From an uncultured Mycoplasmatota bacterium (GTDB lineage Bacteria > Bacillota_I > Bacilli_A > RF39 > UBA660), in the NCBI GenBank assembly GCA_900547995.1, contig URIY01000019.1, positions 1 to 31,666 on the forward strand: DNA of 31,666 nt, written 5' to 3'. Positions within the stretch are counted from its first letter, which is position 1; each line of letters begins with the position of its first letter. The notes under the pieces were generated by a model. That model saw only the letters and a list, made by a program, of their open reading frames with translations, ran no database searches and was not told the DNA's origin. Both the position numbers and the translations under genes were made by a program. This document shows, piece by piece, positions 22,309 through 28,723 of this stretch.

Positions 22309-23563
22309 ACTTTCTAATTTTTTTAACAAATTTATACCCTTTTAAAGCTAACTTATAACCATAATAAACTACTGGATTAATTACATAATCAAATTCCCCG
22401 ATTAATTCAATAATTTCAGGATTAAAACCTTTTTTTAATTCATATATTCCATAATAAGGACCACTTTTATCCATATTCAAAGATATTCCATAGAAATTAA
22501 CATACTTTAAATGTTTCTTTATAGAATCTTCAATATGCTCTCTATAAAAAGCATATTTAGGATTAAATTCTTTATAGCTTGATGAAGTACCACTCATAAA
22601 TGTAATACCTTCATTTCCAGTAAACACACTCATTAAAGCTCCAATATTTATTTCTTTATTTGTCTTTCTTAAAGCTATTGCATCTTCTAATTGTTTATTT
22701 AATTTAACTATCTTGCTTTCTAATTCTTGATGATGTCTTTTTATTTTATCCCCAATATTTATTTTTTTCATTTGAGTTTCTAATGTTTCTAATTCTTTTT
22801 TAGTATTTTCCAAAGTATTCCAAACATAATCATAATAAAGATTAGTATCTATATAAGCAATATAAAGCGTAATATAATTATTCATCAAATCAACCATTTT
22901 TTTATAATATGAAGCAGGTCTAATAATAAAGTTTTTATTTATTGCTGTATCTTCTAATAACTTAACAAACTCATCCATTTTACTTGAATCAACAACTTTT
23001 ACTCTAACACCCATATCATATGTTTTAGCAATATTTTTTTTAGTGCTTTTGCTAAATGTTTCTAAAGTATCATTATATGTATCTTTAAGTTCTATTCTAC
23101 ATAGTACTCTAGGTTGTAAATCTTCAAAATTTTGACTAAACCCCATATGTTTAAAACCTAATTTTTTAAAATTATAATATGCTTCTTCTCCACATTTTTC
23201 TTTTAAATTACCTTTGTTATCTCTCGTAGCATAAATTACATTTGGATCCACTTTCAACATAAATCCATGATTCTTTTTAACATATTTTATTACTTCATCA
23301 TTAAAATCTTTTAATAAATCAAAATCAAATACATCAATTAAATAACCCCGTGGAGAATAATATAAACTTAAATTTAATGGCATTTTCTTTTCAAGTAACA
23401 TTGTTACACCCACTAAAGAATTGTTTTTATAAATCCCTAGTAAATGTCTTACCCAACCGGTACCACTTTTTAAAGTTCCCCATTCAGGCAATTGATAAAT
23501 TGAAAAATAAGGATTTTTTATAGCATATTCCTTAAATACATTTTCATCTATTACTTTAAGCAT
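22307..23563 (-). CDS. FemABX/MurM-family peptidyltransferase, second of pair
   Basis: A 418-aa enzyme that adds amino acids from aminoacyl-tRNA to the peptidoglycan stem peptide to build interpeptide bridges. Two GNAT-like halves are visible: SIYQLPEWGTLKSGTGW...LYYSPRGYLID at about 21-77 and KYAFYREHIEDSIKKHLKYVNFYGISLN at about 336-364. Between them a helical coiled-coil arm at about 248-300 resembles the tRNA-synthetase-like arms of FemA. The ATG overlaps the stop of the first ligase (TAATG), with AAGGAGG inside the upstream gene, so the two are translationally coupled. Two ligases suggest a bridge of at least two residues, as in MurM/MurN or FemA/FemB; residue identity is not decidable. 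Confidence 0.9.
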   Translation of the reverse strand: MLKVIDENVFKEYAIKNPYFSIYQLPEWGTLKSGTGWVRHLLGIYKNNSLVGVTMLLEKKMPLNLSLYYSPRGYLIDVFDFDLLKDFNDEVIKYVKKNHGFMLKVDPNVIYATRDNKGNLKEKCGEEAYYNFKKLGFKHMGFSQNFEDLQPRVLCRIELKDTYNDTLETFSKSTKKNIAKTYDMGVRVKVVDSSKMDEFVKLLEDTAINKNFIIRPASYYKKMVDLMNNYITLYIAYIDTNLYYDYVWNTLENTKKELETLETQMKKINIGDKIKRHHQELESKIVKLNKQLEDAIALRKTNKEINIGALMSVFTGNEGITFMSGTSSSYKEFNPKYAFYREHIEDSIKKHLKYVNFYGISLNMDKSGPYYGIYELKKGFNPEIIELIGEFDYVINPVVYYGYKLALKGYKFVKKIRK

Positions 23564-24789
23564 TATTTCCTCCTTAGTTTTCTATAAACACTCAACATTA
23601 TTGGTAACATTTTATATAATATTTTATTATTAACTAAATCAAATTCACCAATAAATTCAATATATTCATCTCCAAATTTTCTTTTAAAATCATGAAGTTT
23701 TGCCAAATTCTTATATTTCGTATTAGGATCTCCTGGTGTTCCAAATAAATCAAAAAATTCATAACCGTTACTATAAGCATCTTTAATGGCTTCATAATAA
23801 CTTCTAGTAACAGCAAAAGTAAAATTAGCCAAATCATCACTACCAATATACAAACTCCATGCCCGATTTTTAGTATAAGTACATATTAATGAACAAACAC
23901 ATACTTCATCTTTTTCTATTTTACTAAATACTTCTTTCTCTTTTTCTAATCTAGCAATTTTATTTTTAATATCAACCTCTTTTTTCTTATTTACATCAAG
24001 TTCTTTATTTAATACCTCTATTTCTTTACTTATATTACTTAATAATTCTTTAGGTCTAATACTAATATTAAAATATTTCATATTATTATTTTTAGCCATT
24101 TCATCACTAAATATTTTATAATATTCTAAATTATGTGGATCAAAATCATCTTTACTACTATTACTTTGAATCAATCTATAAAAATCATCTACCTTTACAT
24201 CATTATCCACAACTAAGTTATAACTATAACTTCTTTTAACACTTTTCATAAATGATTTATTAAATTTTGCTTCTATTTCTTCCCAAGGCTTTTTTAAATC
24301 AATTCTAAATGTATATCGAGGTTGATTTCCTTCGTATAACTTATAAAAACCAGTATGTTTATAACCTAAACTCAACATATAATTATAAAGTTCATAATTA
24401 TTTTCTCCACCATCAATTTTATTTCCATCATCATCAATATCTTGATATTTAATATCCGGATCAAATTTAATATAAATAATCTTATTATCTTTCATGTATT
24501 GTTTTAAATAATTAGTAAATTCCTTTATTACATCTTTATTATTATAATCTAAAACAAACCCTCGAGGTGCATATCCATAACTAAAACCAAATGGAGTATA
24601 CTTAAGAAGAATTAAACAAGTAGCAACTAAATTACCATCATTATCTTCCATTCCTACATAACGAGGAATTTGCCTTTTTGCTCTTTTACAAAATTGTCCC
24701 CATTCATAACTTTGTAAAAAATGTGATTTTTTATGTTCATTTTCAAAGTCTCTATATTTACTTATCTCAACATTATCTATAAATTTCAT
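23563..24789 (-). CDS. FemABX/MurM-family peptidyltransferase, first of pair
   Basis: A 408-aa paralogue of the gene downstream. FLQSYEWGQFCKRAKRQIPRYVG at about 24-46 and FGFSYGYAPRGFVLDYNN at about 67-84 form the first FemABX half. A coiled-coil arm lies at about 252-295. The second half contains YEFFDLFGTPGDPNTKYKNLAKLHDFKRKFG, a very typical FemABX ending. GAGGTAA serves as ribosome site for the ATG at 24789. It lies after the terminator of the transglutaminase gene and starts the two-gene operon. The presence of the pair implies branched peptidoglycan with a diamine such as lysine at position 3 (inference from the family). Confidence 0.92.
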   Translation of the reverse strand: MKFIDNVEISKYRDFENEHKKSHFLQSYEWGQFCKRAKRQIPRYVGMEDNDGNLVATCLILLKYTPFGFSYGYAPRGFVLDYNNKDVIKEFTNYLKQYMKDNKIIYIKFDPDIKYQDIDDDGNKIDGGENNYELYNYMLSLGYKHTGFYKLYEGNQPRYTFRIDLKKPWEEIEAKFNKSFMKSVKRSYSYNLVVDNDVKVDDFYRLIQSNSSKDDFDPHNLEYYKIFSDEMAKNNNMKYFNISIRPKELLSNISKEIEVLNKELDVNKKKEVDIKNKIARLEKEKEVFSKIEKDEVCVCSLICTYTKNRAWSLYIGSDDLANFTFAVTRSYYEAIKDAYSNGYEFFDLFGTPGDPNTKYKNLAKLHDFKRKFGDEYIEFIGEFDLVNNKILYKMLPIMLSVYRKLRRK

Positions 24790-24847
24790 GTAATTACCTC
24801 ACTATTCATCTATAACTAGTTTATCACAACTAACTTTATTAAACAAG

Positions 24848-24874
24848 AAAAAACACCTATACTTATTATAGGTG
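24848..24874 (-). terminator. Terminator of the transglutaminase-like gene
   Basis: On the minus strand CACCTATA pairs with TATAGGTG (perfect 8 bp) around a 5-base loop, followed by six Ts. Confidence 0.88.
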
Positions 24875-24893
24875 CAAAATCTAAAAATATAAT

Positions 24894-26378
24894 TTATTTA
24901 TTTATTTTTTGTTCATAAATACTTCTTAGCGTTCTAGTTAATTTAACCTGTTCAATTTGCTCAGGTATATTATTTTCATTTGCCACTCTTATAGATTGAT
25001 GAAAATTAACTTTCATTTTATCTTCTGATGTTTCTGCTAAATTCATCATTAATTTTTCTACCGGAGTTCCTTCATAATCCCAATGAGAACAAGCAACAGT
25101 TTTACAAAAATCTATTAACGCAAACGTATACTTTTCTGGATTATTATAATATTCTTGCTTTCTTACATTAAATAATACTCTTATTAAAGTTTCCGCAGGA
25201 ATTGGTTTTATAAAATACTTTTCTATTTCTAATAAGCTTTCATAAATATTGTCTTTGTTAGGTTTCATACTATCTGGAACATAAGGATTCAACAATATCT
25301 TGCTAAAAAGAGAATCACCATTAACTAATAAAGCCATAAAATTAATTGATTTTACAAAATCATCAGGTAAATTTTTTAAACCAACACTTTCAACTTGTTT
25401 TTTAAATTCTTGAGCCATATTATTTGAAAAGTAAGGAAACTCTTCATCTACAATTCTTCCCTTATCAATTTCATCAATTTGTTCTTTAGTCAAAGCAAAA
25501 TACCTATAAGAAAACATAAAGTTATTATCAAACTTATTTTTTTTACTATTCCAAGTTGGATCAAAGTAATAAATTCCATCAACATTATATTTATCATCTT
25601 TAATCCTTATTACATTTCTCGCATGACCAACCTTTTTTCCAGGTTGTCTTAAAAAAACTTCATCACATGCAATCCCTAATCTATTTAATAATGTACTAAA
25701 TATTACAGCATATCCAACACAAACTATTTTATCACCAAGCAATGCCGATGTTAAATTTCTTGAAATCATTTTATCTTCATTTTCATCAACTTCTTTATAT
25801 ATTCTATCCCTTACTATATCATATACATACATAATAGTTTCTAATGGTGAAAAATCAAAGCTTTTTATGCTATCAACAAAATTATTAATAGTAATAATTG
25901 TATCTTCATATTCTTTAAATGCAATTTCTTTATTATTTCCATTTATTTTAAAATAAATATTTGTTGTATTTTCTCCGAATGCTTCTCTTACTTTATTTAA
26001 TAATGTTGCATCTAAATCAAATTCATCTTCAAATATAATTCTTTTAGTTGATAAAATAGGATTTTTTCTAACAAATTCAGCTATTAACTTAGGTTCATAT
26101 TTAAAAGTTATATCACTAACATTTCTTAAATAATATAATCTATCTTTTTTTACATTCTCTAATAATTCAACTTGATCCGGATAATCTGATGCAACATCTA
26201 AATTACAATCTATACTTTCTTCAAAGTCATATGGATCAGAAATAAGTTCCTCAAAAGATTTATCCAATGGTTGTTTAATACATATTTCATAGTCATATGG
26301 TAAAATACCAATTGATACATCAGTATAAAAACAATCAAAATTTTCATCAAAAGGTGCAAAAGTTAATTTTCCTCTCAT
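24894..26378 (-). CDS. Transglutaminase-like domain protein
   Basis: A 494-aa protein, cytoplasmic by sequence (no signal peptide or helix). Residues about 175-290 form a transglutaminase/protease-like core with a complete Cys-His-Asp triad: C220 (KIVCVGYA), H252 (VGHARN) and D273 (YYFDPTWN). The N-terminal 170 residues and C-terminal 200 residues are not recognised. Such domains in bacteria can be cysteine proteases, peptide cyclising or cross-linking enzymes. The ATG at 26378 has GGGGGAT eight bases upstream and is preferred over 26405, which lies in a hairpin. A strong promoter and a hairpin leader precede it; a terminator follows. The gene appears to be transcribed alone. Confidence 0.82.
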   Translation of the reverse strand: MRGKLTFAPFDENFDCFYTDVSIGILPYDYEICIKQPLDKSFEELISDPYDFEESIDCNLDVASDYPDQVELLENVKKDRLYYLRNVSDITFKYEPKLIAEFVRKNPILSTKRIIFEDEFDLDATLLNKVREAFGENTTNIYFKINGNNKEIAFKEYEDTIITINNFVDSIKSFDFSPLETIMYVYDIVRDRIYKEVDENEDKMISRNLTSALLGDKIVCVGYAVIFSTLLNRLGIACDEVFLRQPGKKVGHARNVIRIKDDKYNVDGIYYFDPTWNSKKNKFDNNFMFSYRYFALTKEQIDEIDKGRIVDEEFPYFSNNMAQEFKKQVESVGLKNLPDDFVKSINFMALLVNGDSLFSKILLNPYVPDSMKPNKDNIYESLLEIEKYFIKPIPAETLIRVLFNVRKQEYYNNPEKYTFALIDFCKTVACSHWDYEGTPVEKLMMNLAETSEDKMKVNFHQSIRVANENNIPEQIEQVKLTRTLRSIYEQKINK

Positions 26379-26400
26379 AATAATATCCCCCACTAAAAAT

Positions 26401-26420
26401 CTCATTGCACTTACAATGAG
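26401..26420 (-). promoter_or_regulatory. Hairpin in the leader of the transglutaminase gene
   Basis: Perfect 7-bp inverted repeat CTCATTG / CAATGAG with a 6-base loop, 23 bases upstream of the start codon. On the transcript it is followed by A and five Ts, so it could act as a weak attenuator or simply shield the leader. The ribosome-site motif AGTGGGGG also occurs a second time at 26444-26451 on the same strand. Confidence 0.5.
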
Positions 26421-26468
26421 ACTATATATTTAGTTATTTACAACCCCCACTGTATCACAACTACTTAA

Positions 26469-26497
26469 ATTTTAGCATATTTTAAAGGATTTGTCAA
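26469..26497 (-). promoter_or_regulatory. Promoter of the transglutaminase-like gene
   Basis: On the minus strand TTGACA (26492-26497), 17-base spacer ending TGC, TAAAAT (26469-26474). A consensus -35 and an extended -10; the leader would be about 85 bases. Confidence 0.78.
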
Positions 26498-26513
26498 ATT
26501 AATGGCCACAAAT

Positions 26514-26939
26514 CTAATTTAAATAGTCATCTAAATTAAATGTAAATTCAGCCATTCCAGAATAGTCATTTTCATCATAACTATAATCAGTAAAGAAAGT
26601 TAGAAAAATGATAAACTTATTTTTTAAATATCTAGTTATTTTGATATCCATTACGGGCTCTATGCCATTTAAATCTTTAACATTAAACCAAGTCTCACCA
26701 TCAAAAATATAATCTTTGAAATCTATAATTTCATTCATTGGTAATTCCAATAATTTTTCAAGTTTACAATTTAAATCAAACCCAAATGAATAGTTGTCTC
26801 CTGAGATATCAAATGATAATGTTTTAACAATTTCTGTTAATATTTTTTCACCATTTTCATATTTACTTTGTTCATAAGTAATTAAATTAATACTGACTTT
26901 TTCGTTATTTACCTTTTCTAATTTAGCAATTTTAAACAT
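26514..26939 (-). CDS. Unknown protein, 141 aa
   Basis: I do not recognise this protein. It is cytoplasmic by sequence, acidic, and its alternating hydrophobic pattern (KVSINLITYEQ, KTLSFDISGDNYSFGFDL, DIKITRYLKNKFIIFLTFFTDYSYDEND, AEFTFNLDDYLN) predicts mostly beta strands. The ATG at 26939 is preferred over 26954 because AAGGTGAT, which overlaps the longer start, sits six bases before it. It is followed on the same strand by the transglutaminase gene, but that gene has its own promoter starting within the gap. Nothing links the two functionally. Confidence 0.65.
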   Translation of the reverse strand: MFKIAKLEKVNNEKVSINLITYEQSKYENGEKILTEIVKTLSFDISGDNYSFGFDLNCKLEKLLELPMNEIIDFKDYIFDGETWFNVKDLNGIEPVMDIKITRYLKNKFIIFLTFFTDYSYDENDYSGMAEFTFNLDDYLN

Positions 26940-26981
26940 ATAATCACCTTTCAACCCTATTATAACACAGGATTTAAGATT

Positions 26982-27284
26982 TTATAAATCATATAATATT
27001 CTTTTAATCATTAAATTAACATTACAAAGTTCTACACTAGATGCATAATTATCACCTAGTTTAACAGTATTGACACTTAATTTTGTATCCAATTCAAATC
27101 TAAGTAATGTTGTTTGACAAAAATGTGCATATTTATCATGGATTGCCTTTTAAACCTACTTCACGTTGAATACCTTGAGGACCTGTAGCACCAGTTGGTC
27201 CAGTTGGCCCATAACTGTACATATCAACCCCAAATCCACCATTTCTTTTCTAAGTTTTTGTTTTTCTAAAATTTTATCACTCAA
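26982..27284 (-). pseudogene. Decayed collagen-like protein gene (copy a)
   Basis: On the minus strand, three frames are needed to read it. A possible start (TTG at 27284) gives SDKILEKQKLR; after a frameshift in an A-run comes NGGFGVDMYSYGPTGPTG and ATGPQGIQREVGLKGNP ending in TGA. A further shift restores DKYAHFCQTTLLRFELDTKL and a tail ending CNVNLMIKRILYDL. The Gly-x-y repeat and the final VNLxxKxI resemble copy b at 28204-28518. Such short collagen-like proteins sit on spore or cell surfaces in Bacillota. The gene is broken by at least two frameshifts. No ribosome site could be fixed. Confidence 0.7.
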
Positions 27285-27404
27285 CTTTTTTCAAGAAAAC
27301 CACCTCATATGCATTAATATATGATAAATGATACACATGTAAACTTTTTAAAACCATATTTACTTTAAGTAATTCATTTGATAAAATATTAATGGTGATA
27401 CTAA

Positions 27405-27944
27405 ATGAATTTATTTGAAATAATATTACTATTGATTGTTATATTAGGGTTATTAGCTATAATATATGCTACTATATATAATAACCTAGTTAATTATAAA
27501 TTAAAAATAGATAAAGCTGAAGGAATAATTGATGAATCTTTAAGACAAAAATACGATATTATTGCTAAATTAAATATTGCTATAAAAAAAGTTGTAACAA
27601 AAAAAGATTATTTAAAAGAATACATTGATTTAAAAGATAAAAGAATAACCAACTATGAATTAGATAGAAAGTTAACTGAAGCCTACAACATAATATTAGA
27701 AGTTAAAAACGACCACGAAGAATTAAACACTAAAGAATTCAATAAAGATTTAAAAGAAATAGATAGAATTAATGAAACATTAACCTCATGTAAAACCTAT
27801 TTTAACAATAATACTGGAGAACTAAATAAACTAATAAAAAGAATTCCAACAAATATTGTAGCAAAAATACATGGATATAAAATAAAGCCATTTTTTGATG
27901 GTAAAAATATGCAAGACGCTGTTATAGATGATTTTAAACTATAA
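27405..27944 (+). CDS. LemA-family protein
   Basis: A 179-aa protein with one N-terminal membrane helix at residues 4-26 and a long helical body. YNNLVNYKLKIDKAEGIIDESLRQKYDIIAKLN at about 25-57 is the family opening (YN-x-LV...V-x-A-W-x-I-x2-L-x-R-R-x-D-LIPNL, with several substitutions). CKTYFNNNTGELNKLIKRIPTNIVAKIHGYKIKPFFD matches the closing block (YN-x5-YN-x3-FP...FF). LemA proteins form four-helix bundles at the membrane with a short outside N-terminus; their function is poorly defined. GGTGAT lies five bases before the ATG. The gene is alone between collagen-like remnants, with its own terminator overlapping the last codons. Confidence 0.8.
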   Translation: MNLFEIILLLIVILGLLAIIYATIYNNLVNYKLKIDKAEGIIDESLRQKYDIIAKLNIAIKKVVTKKDYLKEYIDLKDKRITNYELDRKLTEAYNIILEVKNDHEELNTKEFNKDLKEIDRINETLTSCKTYFNNNTGELNKLIKRIPTNIVAKIHGYKIKPFFDGKNMQDAVIDDFKL

Positions 27945-27953
27945 CAGTTTTTT
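27919..27953 (+). terminator. Terminator overlapping the end of the LemA-like gene
   Basis: CTGTTATAG (27919-27927) and CTATAACAG (27939-27947) form a perfect 9-bp stem with an 11-base loop, then six Ts. The left arm is coding; the stop codon lies in the right arm. Confidence 0.85.
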
Positions 27954-28203
27954 ATACAAAAAAATTACTTTTAATTGTATAATCATTTATAGGAAATATA
28001 TCAGTAGTTATATGCCTACCATAACTTTTAAGAACAGAAAAATTTGTTATAATTAGATAGAAAATTTATATTTTAAAAATTTTGAGCTTTATTTGTACCA
28101 TTGATTACTATATTAAGAAAAATAAAACCTCATTCTTTTTTTGTCCAATAAATGGGGTTCATATCATGCTACCTTTTTGTTCAAGTTTTTAAGAAAAACT
28201 AAT

Positions 28204-28518
28204 TTACACATATATTTTCTTAAATAATAAATTCACATCATTAATTTTAATTTGTGAAGAGGCAGTCTCGCCAATAATACCAGCATTAACAATTATGTCA
28301 TTTCTACCATTTATCTAAAAAAATTCAGAATCTGTAGGTATAATATGAGTTTCTTGAATATTCATTAAACCTGAAATATTTGTTTCTGCAAAGCTTGCAA
28401 ACAACAATCCTTCTGTTGAACCTTCAATGATTGGTCCAATAGGTCCTTGAGGTCCAGTTGGGCCAACTTCACCTTTAAGATATGAAAAATTAAAACAAAT
28501 TGTTAAAACCATGGACAA
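28204..28518 (-). pseudogene. Collagen-like gene, 3' portion with in-frame stop (copy b)
   Basis: Minus strand. The frame reads KGEVGPTGPQGPIGP, then IIEGSTEGLLFASFAETNIS and IQETHIIPTDSEFF up to a TAG at 28315-28317. After the stop the same frame continues INGRNDIIVNAGIIGETASS to VNLLFKKIYV and TAA at 28204-28206. The tail is that of short collagen-like surface proteins and its end matches copy a. There is no convincing start: the ATG at 28518 has no ribosome site, and the first 18 residues do not look like a collagen-like leader. It therefore looks like the downstream half of a gene that lost its beginning, plus a nonsense mutation. Confidence 0.72.
28451..28464 (-). other. Palindromic GG-CCA-AC-TGGACC core in copy b, possible recombination site
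   Basis: On the minus strand the bases read GGCCCA AC TGGACC, near-palindromic six-base arms around a dinucleotide AC, within the Gly-Pro-Thr codons. It matches 28664-28677 in opposite orientation with one mismatch in 15 bases (including the T after the core). Confidence 0.45.
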
Positions 28519-28573
28519 GTATCATGAGCATGTCCAGCATAAATTCATAAGTTATTAATGAAAGGAGTTCAAA

Positions 28574-28723
28574 ATGAACAATAATATAAAAAGAGCAAAA
28601 CAATATATAGATTGTTTTAACAAAGAAAATCCAAATATAACGTACACTTGCTTCGGACCAACAGGTCCAACTGGACCTACTGCCCGATGTAATAAATCAT
28701 CTATATATATTTTTAAATGGTAA
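28574..28723 (+). pseudogene. Collagen-like gene, 5' portion, broken inside the Gly-Pro-Thr repeat (copy c)
   Basis: Plus strand, 49 codons. AAAGGAG lies 7 bases before the ATG. The protein starts MNNNIKRAKQYIDCFNKENP, then NITYTCFGPTGPTGPT, and then changes abruptly to ARCNKSSIYIFKW and a stop. The leader and the start of the repeat look like the beginning of a short collagen-like surface protein; the last 13 residues do not. It overlaps the end of the convergent recombinase gene by 11 bases. The break falls about 35 bases from the recombinase stop codon, suggesting that the recombinase's element or its activity cut the gene here. Confidence 0.6.
28664..28677 (+). other. Perfect palindromic core GGTCCA-AC-TGGACC, possible serine-recombinase site
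   Basis: Six-base perfectly complementary arms flank the dinucleotide AC. Large serine recombinases use short imperfect palindromes around a 2-bp crossover core, and the recombinase gene ends 36 bases away. The same core is in copy b in inverted orientation (28451-28464) and, with one more mismatch, in copy a. The same bases also simply encode Gly-Pro-Thr-Gly-Pro, so the palindrome could be a codon by-product. Confidence 0.45.

Noticed and set aside
28124..28162. Long imperfect hairpin (AACCTCATT / AATGGGGTT) as terminator of copy b
   Set aside because: The loop is 16 bases and the minus-strand stem has a C-A mismatch; too weak to call.
28513..28535. Inverted repeat GGACA / TGTCC between copies b and c as a recombination site
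   Set aside because: Arms are only five bases with a 13-base spacer; this is expected by chance at this length, and it is not shared with another locus.
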